A DNA stretch of 64,000 bases, taken from the NCBI RefSeq assembly GCF_003094615.1, contig NZ_QDKO01000019.1:1-64000 (forward strand), read 5' to 3'. A model generated the notes under the pieces. The model had not been told where the DNA came from and ran no database searches. It was given only the letters and a program-made list of their open reading frames with translations. Both the position numbers and the translations under genes were made by a program. This document shows, piece by piece, positions 43,959 to 53,847 of this stretch. Each line of letters starts with the position of its first letter. Positions within the stretch are counted from its first letter, which is position 1. This DNA comes from Caulobacter radicis (GTDB lineage: Bacteria; Pseudomonadota; Alphaproteobacteria; Caulobacterales; Caulobacteraceae).

Positions 43959-46388
43959 CTAGAAGGCCGTCCGCAGGCTGAGCACCGCCGCGCGCGGCGC
44001 GCCCACATAGGCGTAGGTGCGCGCGTAGCCCGGATCGCCCGGGGTGGCGCTGGTCTGGGTTCCCGACAGGTTGCCGTAGTAGAACTTGTCGAAGATGTTG
44101 GTGACGTTGAGCTGGAGGTACGACTTCTTCCAGCCGTCGCCGCCCAGGTCGTAGCGGACGTCGGCGTCCCACACCGTGTAGTGCGGCAGCTTCTGGTCGT
44201 TGACGTCGGTCATGTACCGCTCGCCGATGAACTTGCCCTGCACGCCGATCTGGAACTTGCCGATGTCATAGGTCAGGCGGCCGGCGAAGGTCCACTTGGG
44301 GGTCTCCACCACCTGCTTGCCGGCGGTGTCGGCATAGGTGGCCAGACCCGTCGTCGAGCTGTAGCTGACGGCCAGGTCGTCCTGCAGCTTGGCGTCGGTG
44401 TAGGCCATCGAGCCATAGATCGTCAGGCTGTCGTCCAGGCGCCACTGGGCCTGGGCGTCGAAGCCCTGGATTTCGACGTCGCCGACGTTGCGGTCGATGT
44501 AGGTGCCGTCGTTCTGGTCGACCGTGGTGACGATCCGGTTCTGGATGTTGGTGTGGTAGACGCTGGCCGAGGCCATCACGGTCGGCGTACGGAAGCGGTA
44601 GCCGACCTCCACAGTCTGGCCGGTTTCCGGCTCGACATTGCCCAGGGCCCCGGTGCTGGTCAGGGTGTAGAGGTTGTCGACCTTCGGGGCCGACATCTGC
44701 TCCGAATAGCTGCCATAGACCGAGTGGTTGGCGCCGATGCGGTACGACAGGCCCACGTTCGGCAGCACGTCGTCATAGCTCTTCTTGGCCGAGAACGGCG
44801 AGAAATAGGTCGCGCCGTTGACGGTGACGACCGAGGCCACCGCGCCCTCGGCCTTGGCGGCCGTGGCCGTCGGGGTCATCGACGAGCAGTAGTAGGTGGT
44901 CGAGCCGGCGCGCGAGTAGCAGTATTGGTTCAGCTCGCGATCCAGCGTGGGCAGGCGCACGCCGATGTTGGCGACCAGCTTCTCGTCCAGGAACTCGCCG
45001 CGGTACTCGACGCTGAACTGGTTGAAGGTGGCCACCGAGCTGCGGTTGCGCTTCTGGGCGATGTCGCCGGCGGCGGTCTGGACGGCCACGCCGTAGCCGT
45101 CCTTGCCGCTGAACACGTCGGTCGGGTCGCCGTTGCTGTTGAGGGTGCTGTATTCGCCGGTCTGGCGGGTGTGGGCCTCGTCCCAGGCGTAGGCGAAGCG
45201 CACGCGGTGGTGATCGGCCACGTCCCAGATCAGCGAGGTGTTCAGGCCCCAGCGGCGGGTGTTGGTGTTGCTGGGCGAATAGACCAGCACGGTGTCGCCC
45301 GTGTCGCCGTCGCCGTTGAGGTCGACGCCCACGCCGGCGCTGTTCTTCAGCTGGATCGAGGTTTCCGACAGGCTGGTCGAGCCGCCGCCGTTGGCCAGGG
45401 TGTAGTTGAACGACGGATCGACCGTCAGCTTCAGGTTCGGCAGCAGGGTGAAGCGCGACTGGCCGCGGATGGTGCCGGTGTTCGACGGGTTGATGCGCAG
45501 GCCGTAGTAGCTCGACGTGCCCGGCGTGGTGCTGAAGTCGTAGTCCTCGCCGTAGGTCGCCACGTCGCCGGCCACCGAGGCGTCGGCGTTGGTCAGGTAG
45601 GGCGCGTAGTAGCTGCTGTTGCGGTTTTCATTGTAGTTGAAGTTCAGCGCCAGGAAGTCGCCTGGCTTGGCCAGGTCCTGCTCGATGCGGGCGTTGACCT
45701 GCTTCTTCTCGAGCGTGCCCGGACCCTTGAACTTGTCGTACTTCTGCCAGCTCCCGGCGATCCAGGCGCGCGTGCCCAGCGGGCCGAACTCGCCGGTCTG
45801 CAGCAGGGCGAAGGCGCGGCGGAAGTTGTCGGTGCCGACGCCGGCCTTGGCGACCACGCCGAAGTCCTTGGTGGCGCGCAGGGTGGTGTAGTTGATCACG
45901 CCGGCGGTCGAGGAGGCGGTGACGGAGTCGGCGTCGGTCGAGCCGGTGTTGACGTTGGCCTGCTGGATCAGCTCGGCGTCGACCTGCTGGTTGGAATAGA
46001 TGGCGTAGTTGCCGCCGTCGTTCAGCGGCACGCCGTCGACCAGGAAGCCGATGTGGGCGCCGTCCTGGCCGTGCAGGCGGATGCTGCCGCCCGACGAGCC
46101 GTAGGGGTCGCTGTTGGTGAACACCAGGCCCGGCACCAGGTTCAGCGACTGAAGCACGGTCTGGCCGTCGGCCTGACGGTTCAGGAACTCGTTGGTGACC
46201 GTATACTTACCCTTCGGCGCCGTCTCGGCGACCATGGTCCCGTCCATCGTCTTGGGGCTCGAAGCGGCGGTGACGACGACGGTGTCGAGTTCGGTGGTGG
46301 CGGTCGATTGGGCGTAGGCGCCGGCGGCCGAAAGCAGGCCGCCGAACAGCGCCGTCGTGGCCAGGCAGGCCAGCTTGGTTCTGTTCAT
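43959..46388 (-). CDS. TonB-dependent receptor
   Basis: An 809-residue outer-membrane receptor. A signal peptide (ending GAYAQS) is followed by a TonB box (ELDTVVVTA). The plug (LNLVPGLVFTNSDPYGSSGG, IRLHGQDGAHIGFLVDGVPLNDGG) is followed by a barrel ending in Phe. The plug is not of the siderophore subfamily, and the ligand is unknown. It has its own terminator; the ~280 bases upstream are unusually AT-rich and probably hold its promoter. Confidence 0.93.
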   Translation of the reverse strand: MNRTKLACLATTALFGGLLSAAGAYAQSTATTELDTVVVTAASSPKTMDGTMVAETAPKGKYTVTNEFLNRQADGQTVLQSLNLVPGLVFTNSDPYGSSGGSIRLHGQDGAHIGFLVDGVPLNDGGNYAIYSNQQVDAELIQQANVNTGSTDADSVTASSTAGVINYTTLRATKDFGVVAKAGVGTDNFRRAFALLQTGEFGPLGTRAWIAGSWQKYDKFKGPGTLEKKQVNARIEQDLAKPGDFLALNFNYNENRNSSYYAPYLTNADASVAGDVATYGEDYDFSTTPGTSSYYGLRINPSNTGTIRGQSRFTLLPNLKLTVDPSFNYTLANGGGSTSLSETSIQLKNSAGVGVDLNGDGDTGDTVLVYSPSNTNTRRWGLNTSLIWDVADHHRVRFAYAWDEAHTRQTGEYSTLNSNGDPTDVFSGKDGYGVAVQTAAGDIAQKRNRSSVATFNQFSVEYRGEFLDEKLVANIGVRLPTLDRELNQYCYSRAGSTTYYCSSMTPTATAAKAEGAVASVVTVNGATYFSPFSAKKSYDDVLPNVGLSYRIGANHSVYGSYSEQMSAPKVDNLYTLTSTGALGNVEPETGQTVEVGYRFRTPTVMASASVYHTNIQNRIVTTVDQNDGTYIDRNVGDVEIQGFDAQAQWRLDDSLTIYGSMAYTDAKLQDDLAVSYSSTTGLATYADTAGKQVVETPKWTFAGRLTYDIGKFQIGVQGKFIGERYMTDVNDQKLPHYTVWDADVRYDLGGDGWKKSYLQLNVTNIFDKFYYGNLSGTQTSATPGDPGYARTYAYVGAPRAAVLSLRTAF

Positions 46389-46672
46389 CTCTAAGAATAT
46401 CCCCTTGTCCGCAACAACTCCGCCGATATGCGAAGTAAAATCCTGCGGAAGCGGGATTTTTAGAGATCGTAATTCAATGTTTGATGACGATATTGGAGCG
46501 ATTATAGGGTCGGAAATCGACGATATCGCTGCAAGTTCGCTGCAAAGGCAACGTTCTGATATCTACCGAAACAAGTAAGTTTCGAATTCTTTCCGATCTA
46601 TTCTTTGGTGAATGATTTCGCCAGGCGCCATGCTCCGCCGGGATCGGGCCGGCGGAGCTACGCGGCGTTCAC
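46389..46672. other. AT-rich gap upstream of the TonB receptor gene
   Basis: A 284-base stretch clearly lower in GC than the rest of the window. A hairpin (CTCCGCCGG / CCGGCGGAG, ~46632-46659) lies near its right end. No convincing gene was found; a short open frame across 46357-46578 has no family features. It probably contains the receptor promoter and regulatory sites. Confidence 0.6.
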
Positions 46673-46771
46673 TTAGAAGCTCGGCGAGATGAAGCCGGCG
46701 ATGACGACGAGGGGAAGCACGGCGAGCACCAGGCTGGCGAGCGAAGCGAAAGCGTTGTTCGAGAAGGTCAT
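46673..46771 (-). CDS. Small hydrophobic membrane peptide (32 residues)
   Basis: A 32-residue single-TM peptide (core SLASLVLAVLPLVVIAGFI, short polar ends). CAGGGA lies ~10 bases upstream of the ATG. It is isolated in a gap, with a hairpin after its stop. Size and composition resemble bacterial small membrane proteins, but the family is unknown. Confidence 0.55.
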   Translation of the reverse strand: MTFSNNAFASLASLVLAVLPLVVIAGFISPSF

Positions 46772-47019
46772 TGGTCTAGTCCCTGAGTTGTTGGCCCGGC
46801 GCGACGTCCGCGTCCGGTGAAAAGAGGTATAGGCGGGGCCAGGGACGAACACCCGTTACCTTTGCGTCATGACGCCATTTTAAGAAACTATCAGACCTGT
46901 AATGCGCATTACATTGGATTAATGTTGGCGATGTTCGCACTATCAGCGAAAATTATTGCCCAGTCTGCCGGTCGGGCGGCGGGCGCGCCTTGCGCCGCGC
47001 CGCCGCAACCGGGGGAGGA

Positions 47020-47439
47020 TCAATCCTCGGCCCCGGTCAGCAGGAAGTGGCCGCGCAGGGCCGCGATCGGGGCCGCGCGCTGCTCCTGCCAGGCCTCGAC
47101 ATGGACGTTGGCGATGCGGCGGCCGACCTTCTTGATCTGGGCGCGGGCGTAGGTGGTCAGCGGTCGGCCCGAGCGCAGGTACTCGATGGAGACGTCGATG
47201 GTGCGCGGCTGGCGCTTCAGGGTCTCGGCGATCGACAGCTGGGCCAGGGCCGTCATCTCCATGAAGGCGCCCAGCACGCCGCCGTGGATGGCCGGCAGCA
47301 TCGGATTGCCGACGATCTCGGGCGAGAACGGCAGGATGGCGGTCATCTCGTCGCCGGCCAGCTCGGCCTTCATGCCGATGAAGCGGGCGTAGGGAATGGC
47401 GCCGAGCACGGCGACCAGGCGATCCTGGGCTTCGCTCAT
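47020..47439 (-). CDS. PaaI-family hotdog thioesterase
   Basis: A 139-residue single hotdog-fold protein with the PaaI pattern (PAIHGGVLGAFMEMTALAQL, SIEYLRSGRPLTTYARAQI). It probably hydrolyses an acyl- or aromatic-CoA. Its start overlaps the stop of the upstream thioesterase by ATGA, so the two are coupled and may form a heteromer. Confidence 0.87.
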   Translation of the reverse strand: MSEAQDRLVAVLGAIPYARFIGMKAELAGDEMTAILPFSPEIVGNPMLPAIHGGVLGAFMEMTALAQLSIAETLKRQPRTIDVSIEYLRSGRPLTTYARAQIKKVGRRIANVHVEAWQEQRAAPIAALRGHFLLTGAED

Positions 47440-47951
47440 TGGCCGCCCTCCTTCTTGCTTTCGCCCGGCTTGCTGGAGCCTGGCGGCTTGAGGTTGGCGC
47501 CCGCCCTCTTGCCGGCGCTGGAATCCAGCATGAACGCGGCCTGGGCGGCGGCGATCGGGTCTTCGGGGTCGGTCTCGTAGGCCACGGCGCGGACGAAGGC
47601 GACCGAGCGGGTCAGCTTGTAGCAGTGGGCCCGGGCCAGGATGTCCTTTCCCGGCTCGGCCGGCCGCATGTAGTCGATACGCAGGTCCAGCGTGGCGATC
47701 GAGGTCCAGCTGGTCATGGCCGCGTGCACCGCCTGCCCCGAAGCGTGGTCGAGCAGGGTGGTGACCACGCCGCCGGCGATGACGCCCGTTTCCGGGTCGC
47801 CGACCAGTTCGGTGCGGTAGGGCGCCTTGAGGATGGCGACGCCGTCGCCGATCTCCAGGGTGGAAAAGCCCAGGGCCTTGGCCTGGGGGCTGCCCTCGTT
47901 CATCGCCTTGGCGATGAGGCGGTGCTGTTCGCCGATATCCGTCTCGCTCAT
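47436..47951 (-). CDS. PaaI-family hotdog thioesterase
   Basis: A 171-residue hotdog thioesterase with TGVIAGGVVTTLLDHASGQAV and LDLRIDYMRPAEPGKDILARA motifs. A Lys/Gly/Pro-rich tail adds ~25 residues. It is the first gene of the two-gene unit. The two proteins are paralogues of clearly different sequence. Confidence 0.87.
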   Translation of the reverse strand: MSETDIGEQHRLIAKAMNEGSPQAKALGFSTLEIGDGVAILKAPYRTELVGDPETGVIAGGVVTTLLDHASGQAVHAAMTSWTSIATLDLRIDYMRPAEPGKDILARAHCYKLTRSVAFVRAVAYETDPEDPIAAAQAAFMLDSSAGKRAGANLKPPGSSKPGESKKEGGQ

Positions 47952-47994
47952 GCCGCTCTCTAGTCTTGGAGGGATAGGCTTACAGGATCGCGCG

Positions 47995-49026
47995 TTGTCT
48001 TATCCAGCCGTGATCAAGCCCCAGGATCTTCTCTGTCCGAAGCCCGGAGGGCTCTACTGCCCGCCCGGCGACTTCTACATCGACCCGGTCCGTCCCGTGG
48101 ACCGGGCGGTGATCACCCATGGCCATTCCGATCACGCCCGCGCCGGCCACGGCATGGTGGCGGCGACGCCGCAGACCCTGGCGATCATGGCCGAACGCTA
48201 TGGCGAGGATTTCACCGGCCAGCGCCAGGCGGTTCCCTACGGCGAGAGCTTCACCCACAACGGCGTCGAGGTGAGCCTTGTCCCGGCCGGCCACGTGCTG
48301 GGCTCGGCCCAGGCGGTGGTGCGCTGGAAGGGCCTGACCATCGTCGTCTCCGGCGACTACAAGCGCCGCCGCGATCCCACCTGCGCGCGGTTCGAGCCCG
48401 TACCCTGCGACGTCTTCGTCACCGAGGCGACCTTCGGCCTGCCGGTGTTTCGCCATCCCGACGACAAGGGCGAGATCGCCGCCCTCCTGAAGTCGGTGGC
48501 GCAGTTCCCCGAGCGCGCCCACATCGTCGGCGCCTACGCCCTGGGCAAGGCCCAGCGGGTGGTCAGGCTGCTGCGCGAGGCCGGCTGGGACCGGACGATC
48601 CACGTGCACGGGGCGATGGAGCGGCTGAACCGCCTCTATGAAGCCCATGGCGTCGATCTGGGGCCCCTGGAGCCGGCGACCACCGAGCGCGGCAAGGCGG
48701 GCGACTTCGCCGGCTCGATCATCGTCGCCCCGCCCTCGGCCCTGGCCGATCGCTGGAGCCGCCGGTTTCCCGATCCCGTCGACTGCTTCGCCAGCGGCTG
48801 GATGCGGGTGCGGGCGCGGGCCCGCCAGCGTGGGGTCGAGCTGCCGCTGATCATCTCCGACCACGCCGACTGGGACGAGCTGACCGACACCCTGGCCGAG
48901 CTGCGCCCCGGCGAGGTGTGGATCACCCACGGTCGCGAGGAGGCCCTGGAGCGGTGGTGCGAGCTGGAAGGCATCCCCGCCCGCGCCCTGCGCCTGGTGG
49001 GCTATGACGAAGAGGACGGCGAGTAG
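47995..49026 (+). CDS. Ligase-associated DNA exonuclease (metallo-beta-lactamase/beta-CASP)
   Basis: A 343-residue nuclease of the MBL fold: THGHSDHARAGHG (metal-binding HxHxDH), SGDYKRRRDPT, then the beta-CASP region and ISDHADWDEL. The form matches the ligase-associated exonuclease group. The start is uncertain: TTG 47995 has AGGA upstream, while GTG 48010 would remove five residues. The stop shares one base with the DNA ligase start. Confidence 0.9.
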   Translation: MSYPAVIKPQDLLCPKPGGLYCPPGDFYIDPVRPVDRAVITHGHSDHARAGHGMVAATPQTLAIMAERYGEDFTGQRQAVPYGESFTHNGVEVSLVPAGHVLGSAQAVVRWKGLTIVVSGDYKRRRDPTCARFEPVPCDVFVTEATFGLPVFRHPDDKGEIAALLKSVAQFPERAHIVGAYALGKAQRVVRLLREAGWDRTIHVHGAMERLNRLYEAHGVDLGPLEPATTERGKAGDFAGSIIVAPPSALADRWSRRFPDPVDCFASGWMRVRARARQRGVELPLIISDHADWDELTDTLAELRPGEVWITHGREEALERWCELEGIPARALRLVGYDEEDGE

Positions 49027-50630
49027 TGCGCGCCTTCGCCCATCTTCTCGACCGCCTGTCGCTGACGGCCTCGCGCAACGCCAAGCTGACCCTGATCGAG
49101 GGCTTCCTGCGGGGCACGCCCGATCCTGACCGCGGCTACGCCCTGGCGGCCCTGACCGGGGCCCTGTCGTTCGACGCCGCCAAGCCGGCCTTCATCAGGA
49201 AGGCGGTCGAGGCGCGAATGGACGCCCAGTTGTTCGCCTGGTCCTACGACTATGTCGGGGACCTAGCCGAGACCGTCGCCCTGGTCTGGCCGGCAAGGCC
49301 CGGCGCCAATCGCGAGCCGGAACTGTCGGAAGTGGTCGAGGCGCTGAAGGCGACCTCGCGGACGCAGGCGCAAGCGCTGATCGAGGGCTGGCTCGACGCC
49401 CTGGACGCCGACGGCCGCTGGGCGCTCTTGAAGCTGATGACCGGCGGGCTGCGGGTGGGGGTGTCCTCGCGGCTGGCCAAGCAGGCCTGCGCCAATCTGG
49501 GCGGCGCGCCGATCGGCGAGATCGAGGAGGTCTGGCACGCGATCGAGCCGCCCTATGGCGACCTCTTCGCCTGGCTGGAGGGGCGGTCCGATCGGCCTTC
49601 GCCGGATGCGCCGGGCCGCTTCCGGCCCGTCATGCTGGCCCAGGCCATCGACGAGGCGGTGGATTTCGCAAAGCTCGATCCCGCCGACTACGCCGCCGAA
49701 TGGAAGTGGGACGGCATCCGCGTGCAGGCGGTCAGCGAGCGCGGCGAGCGGCGGCTCTACACCCGCACCGGCGACGACATCTCGGCGACCTTTCCCGACG
49801 TGCTGGAGGCGCTCGATTTCGAGGGCGCGCTGGACGGCGAACTGCTGGTCATGCGCGATGGCGCGATCGCCAGCTTCGGTGATCTGCAACAGCGGCTGAA
49901 CCGCAAGACCGTCGACGCCAGGCTGATGGGGGCCTACCCGGCCGGGATTCGCGCCTACGACCTGTTGCTCGATGGGGAGGAGGATCTGCGGGGGTTGCCC
50001 TTCGTCCGGCGACGCGAGCGGCTGGAGGCTTTCGTGGAGCGACTGTCGACGACGCGCATCGACCTGTCGCCGCTCCAGCCGTTCGAGACCTGGGAGGCGC
50101 TGGCCGCCCTGCGGGCCGAACCTCCGTCCGGCGACCCGGCCATCGCCGAAGGGCTGATGCTCAAGCGCTGGGACAGCGCCTACGAGCCGGGCCGCCCCAA
50201 GGGGCCGTGGTTCAAGTGGAAGCGCGATCCCCATCTGGTCGACGCGGTGCTGATGTACGCCCAGCGCGGCCACGGCAAGCGGTCGAGCTTCTATTCCGAC
50301 TACACCTTCGGCGTCTGGCGCGAGGATGAGACCGGCGATCGCAAGCTGACCCCGGTGGGCAAGGCCTATTTCGGCTTCACGGACGAGGAGTTGAAGCAGA
50401 TCGACAAGTTCGTCCGCGACAACACCATTGAGCGGTTCGGGCCGGTGCGCTCGGTGCGGGCGGACCTGGAGTTCGGTCTTGTCTTCGAGGTGGCGTTCGA
50501 GGGCCTGCAGCGCTCGACGCGGCACAAGTCGGGCGTGGCCATGCGCTTTCCGCGGATCAACCGCATCCGCTGGGACAAGCCGTCGCGCGAGGCCGACGAT
50601 TTGATCACCTTGGAACGGATGCTGGACTGA
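49026..50630 (+). CDS. ATP-dependent DNA ligase
   Basis: A 534-residue ligase with an N-terminal DNA-binding domain (residues 1-~195), then the nucleotidyltransferase domain with catalytic Lys227 in EWKWDGIR (motif I). The later motifs DGELLV (III), EGLMLKR (IV) and WFKWKRDP (V) are followed by an OB domain. It pairs with the exonuclease upstream; together they match a two-gene repair module also known with a helicase and a phosphoesterase, which are absent here. The start GTG overlaps the previous TAG by one base. Confidence 0.94.
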   Translation: MRAFAHLLDRLSLTASRNAKLTLIEGFLRGTPDPDRGYALAALTGALSFDAAKPAFIRKAVEARMDAQLFAWSYDYVGDLAETVALVWPARPGANREPELSEVVEALKATSRTQAQALIEGWLDALDADGRWALLKLMTGGLRVGVSSRLAKQACANLGGAPIGEIEEVWHAIEPPYGDLFAWLEGRSDRPSPDAPGRFRPVMLAQAIDEAVDFAKLDPADYAAEWKWDGIRVQAVSERGERRLYTRTGDDISATFPDVLEALDFEGALDGELLVMRDGAIASFGDLQQRLNRKTVDARLMGAYPAGIRAYDLLLDGEEDLRGLPFVRRRERLEAFVERLSTTRIDLSPLQPFETWEALAALRAEPPSGDPAIAEGLMLKRWDSAYEPGRPKGPWFKWKRDPHLVDAVLMYAQRGHGKRSSFYSDYTFGVWREDETGDRKLTPVGKAYFGFTDEELKQIDKFVRDNTIERFGPVRSVRADLEFGLVFEVAFEGLQRSTRHKSGVAMRFPRINRIRWDKPSREADDLITLERMLD

Positions 50631-50767
50631 AGGCGGCGCCCTGCGGCGCACGACCTTCGAAAACGTCGGGCGGCGATGCCCCCTTGTGCGTGGCTCACGC
50701 TCCGCTAAGGCGTTGTTCGGCCATGGGAGCGATGGTTCGCCCCGCGTGGGCGCATGTGGAGCAGATC

Positions 50768-52477
50768 GTGAAAACCTTGTCTGGTCCGGTCGCCGAGGTC
50801 CTGAAGGCCTGCCGTTCGCATTTCGTGGCCACGGCGGTGTTCAGCGCCCTGCTCAACCTGCTCTACCTGACGCCCACCTTGTTCATGTTGCAGGTCTACG
50901 ACCGCGTCGTGCCCACCGGCGGCCTGCTGACCCTGTTCTATCTGACGATAGCGGTGATCCTCGCCCTCGCCACCCTGGCGGGGCTCGACATGATCCGCGC
51001 CCGGCTGATGACCCTGGCGGGCCTGCGGCTCGACCGCCTGTTGGCGCCGGTCATCCTCCGGCGACTGATCGTCACCCGCGCCGGGTCCGCCCAGGGCATG
51101 CGGGACTTTGACCTTCTGCGCCAGGCGCTGTCGGGACCCACGGCCCTGGCCGTCCTCGATGCGCCTTGGATCCCGATCTACCTCATCATCGCCTTCGCGC
51201 TTCATCCCGCGATCGGCGGCATGGCCCTGGCGGGCGCGGTCGTCCTGTTGTTTCTGGCGGTCCTGAACGAGCGCGCCACGCGGGTTTCCTCCAAGGCCTC
51301 CCTGGAGGCGCAGGCCGCCGCCTATGCCGCCCAGGACGCCGCCGCCCGCAACGCCGAGGTCGTGCGATCCCTGGGCATGGAGCGGGCCATGGAGGCGCGC
51401 CAGCTGGACCAGCGCGCCGCGGGCCTCGACATGGCCGCGCGGACCCAGATGGCGGGCGGCGCCTATTCGGCCGCCATCAAGTTCGCGCGCCTGACCTTGC
51501 AGTCCCTGGCTCTCGCGCTCGGCGCCTGGCTGGCTGTCGAGCGGCAGATCTCGGCCGGCGCGATCATCGCGTCCTCGGTGTTGATCAGCCGGGCCTTGCA
51601 GCCCGTCGAGCAGATCGTCGGCGCCTGGGGCCTCGTCAGCCAGGCCCGCAATTCGTTCTCGAACATCATCTCCCTGCTGGATGCTTCCGGCGATCGTCCC
51701 GCCGGCACCGCCCTGCCGGTTCCCGACGGCGACGTGCGGCTCGAACAGATCGTCGTCCGGGGGCGCGAAGGCCAGCTGCTGCTGCGCGGCGCCTCCCTGC
51801 GCCTCGTGCCGGGCGAGATTCTTGGCGTCCTGGGCCCCAGCGGCGCGGGCAAGACCACCTTGGCCAGGGTCGCCGCCGGCGCCCTGACCCCGGATGCGGG
51901 GACCGCGCGCATCGATCAGGCCAACTATGCCGATTGGGAGCCCGATCGCCTGGGCCGCTTCATCGGCTATCTGCCCCAGGATCCGTCGCTGATGGCCGGT
52001 TCCGTGCGCGACAACATCTCGCGCTTCGCCGGCTGGATCGGGGACGATGCGGCCCTGATCGACGCCGAGACCGTCAATGCGGCCAAGGCCGCCGGGGCGC
52101 ACGAACTCATCCTGCGGCTGCCGCACGGCTATGACACCGAGCTGGGTGTCGGCGGGCGCGGCCTCTCGGCCGGTCAGGCCCAGCGCATCGCCCTGGCCCG
52201 CGCGCTCTACGGCGCGCCGCCGGTGCTGGTTCTCGACGAGCCCAACTCAGCGCTCGACGCCGACGGCGAGACCGCGCTGGCCAACGCCCTGGTCGATGCG
52301 CGCCGTCGCGGCTGCGCGATCATGATCATCGCCCATCGCAGCGGCATCCTGGGCGTCGCCGACCGGCTGGCGGTCCTGCGCGACGGCCAGATCGAACGGA
52401 TGGGCGCGCGCGACAAGGTGATCGCCGCCCTCAACGCCGCGACCGCCGCTCCCAAGCCCAAGGTGGTCAAGCCATGA
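50768..52477 (+). CDS. Type I secretion ABC transporter (PrtD/RsaD-like)
   Basis: A 569-residue inner-membrane ABC exporter. Six TM segments span ~1-300 (LYLTPTLFMLQVYDRVVPTGG near residue 30). The ATPase carries Walker A GPSGAGKTT, signature LSAGQAQRIALARAL and Walker B VLVLDEPNSALD. GTG 50768 is chosen because GGAG lies 6 bases upstream and the family N-terminus begins there; ATG 50723 is possible. It overlaps the HlyD gene by ATGA. No RTX substrate or outer-membrane TolC lies nearby. Confidence 0.92.
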   Translation: MKTLSGPVAEVLKACRSHFVATAVFSALLNLLYLTPTLFMLQVYDRVVPTGGLLTLFYLTIAVILALATLAGLDMIRARLMTLAGLRLDRLLAPVILRRLIVTRAGSAQGMRDFDLLRQALSGPTALAVLDAPWIPIYLIIAFALHPAIGGMALAGAVVLLFLAVLNERATRVSSKASLEAQAAAYAAQDAAARNAEVVRSLGMERAMEARQLDQRAAGLDMAARTQMAGGAYSAAIKFARLTLQSLALALGAWLAVERQISAGAIIASSVLISRALQPVEQIVGAWGLVSQARNSFSNIISLLDASGDRPAGTALPVPDGDVRLEQIVVRGREGQLLLRGASLRLVPGEILGVLGPSGAGKTTLARVAAGALTPDAGTARIDQANYADWEPDRLGRFIGYLPQDPSLMAGSVRDNISRFAGWIGDDAALIDAETVNAAKAAGAHELILRLPHGYDTELGVGGRGLSAGQAQRIALARALYGAPPVLVLDEPNSALDADGETALANALVDARRRGCAIMIIAHRSGILGVADRLAVLRDGQIERMGARDKVIAALNAATAAPKPKVVKP

Positions 52478-53823
52478 GCCGCTCGCTGACCGTGCCCGCC
52501 CGTTCGCCCCGCGTCATGTCCGACGATCCGAGGCGGACGATCACCCTGGGCTATGTGATCGCCGGCCTGTTCTTCGTCGGCTTCCTGGGCTGGGCCGCGC
52601 TGACGCCGCTCGACGCCGGCGCCTACGCGCCGGGATCCATCGTCGTGGCCGGCAATCGCCAGGCCGTGCAACACCGCGAGGGCGGCGTGATCACGGCGCT
52701 CAAGGTGCAGGAAGGCCAGCTGGTCGGCCGCGGCCAGCCTCTGGTCGAGATTTCCGGCAGCGAGATCAAGGCCGCCGAGCGTGGCCTGGCGGGCGAGGTC
52801 CTGACCCTGCTGGCCCAGCGCGCGCGCCTCGTGGCCGAGCGTGACGACCGGGCCTCCTTCGCCGCGCCGCCCGAGTTCGCTTCGCTATCGGCGGGCGATC
52901 GCCTGCTGGCGGGCGAGGCCATGAAGTTGCAGCAGCTTCAGTTCCGGACGCGTCGACAGGCGCTGGACACCCAGCGCGGGGTCTTGGGCCAGCGCGTGCT
53001 CCAACTGTCCGAGCAGGCCGGCGGGGCCGAACGGCAGTTGAAGGCCAATGTCGACCAGCAGGGGCTGATCCAGGAGGAGTATCAGGGCGTCAAGGAACTG
53101 GCCGACAAGGGCTATGCGCCCAAGACGCGCCTGCTGGCCCTGAAGCGCGCCGAGGCCTCGCTGGAGGGCGAGAACGGCGCCCACCGCGCGCAGATCGCCC
53201 GCTCGCATGAAGCCGTGGGGGAAACGCGGCTACAGATCATCTCGCTGAACAGGCAGCGCGCCGAGGAAGTGGCCGGCCAGCTGCGGGACGTCCAGGTTCG
53301 CCTCGACGACCTCCAGCCCAAGTGGATCGCCGTCCGCGAACAGCTGGCGCGAACCGTGATCCGCGCTCCGGCGGGCGGCAAGGTGGTCGGATTGACGGTC
53401 TTCACCGTCGGCGGGGTGATCGCGCCGGGCCAGACCCTGATGGAGATCGTGCCGCAAGACCGGGAACTGCTCATCCAGGCCCAGATTTCGCCGGCCGACG
53501 CCGACGACCTGCGCGCCGGGCAAGAGACGCAGGTGCGCTTCACTTCGCTGCACGAGCGGAACCTGCCGATCCTGAAGGGGGTGCTGACCAAGCTGTCGGC
53601 CGACAGTTTCACCGACGAGAAGACCGAGGCGCGCTACTTCCGCGCCGAGGTGGAAGTGCCCGCCCAGGAGATGGCCAAGATCACGGCCATTCGCGGCGCC
53701 CAGGCGGGCATCCAGCCGGGTCTGCCCGTTGAGGTGATCGTGCCGCTGCGGCGTCGCACGGCGTTGGACTACATGGTCGAGCCGCTGCTGCAGACCTTCT
53801 GGCGGGCAGGGCGCGAGCATTGA
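52474..53823 (+). CDS. Type I secretion HlyD-family periplasmic adaptor
   Basis: A 449-residue membrane-fusion protein with one N-terminal TM (~25-45). The lipoyl half-motif GAYAPGSIVVAGNRQAVQHREGG is followed by a long coiled-coil hairpin (~100-290), the second lipoyl half (VIRAPAGGKVVGLTVFTVGGV) and a beta barrel (QVRFTSLHERNLP). It links the ABC exporter to an outer-membrane channel. It is coupled to the ABC gene. Confidence 0.93.
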   Translation: MSRSLTVPARSPRVMSDDPRRTITLGYVIAGLFFVGFLGWAALTPLDAGAYAPGSIVVAGNRQAVQHREGGVITALKVQEGQLVGRGQPLVEISGSEIKAAERGLAGEVLTLLAQRARLVAERDDRASFAAPPEFASLSAGDRLLAGEAMKLQQLQFRTRRQALDTQRGVLGQRVLQLSEQAGGAERQLKANVDQQGLIQEEYQGVKELADKGYAPKTRLLALKRAEASLEGENGAHRAQIARSHEAVGETRLQIISLNRQRAEEVAGQLRDVQVRLDDLQPKWIAVREQLARTVIRAPAGGKVVGLTVFTVGGVIAPGQTLMEIVPQDRELLIQAQISPADADDLRAGQETQVRFTSLHERNLPILKGVLTKLSADSFTDEKTEARYFRAEVEVPAQEMAKITAIRGAQAGIQPGLPVEVIVPLRRRTALDYMVEPLLQTFWRAGREH

Positions 53824-53847
53824 TCCAGCGATCGCGCCGGGATGGCC

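Noticed and set aside
46357..46578. A 73-codon plus-strand frame over the start of the TonB receptor gene
   Set aside because: It overlaps the receptor signal peptide on the other strand, has no ribosome site and no recognisable features.
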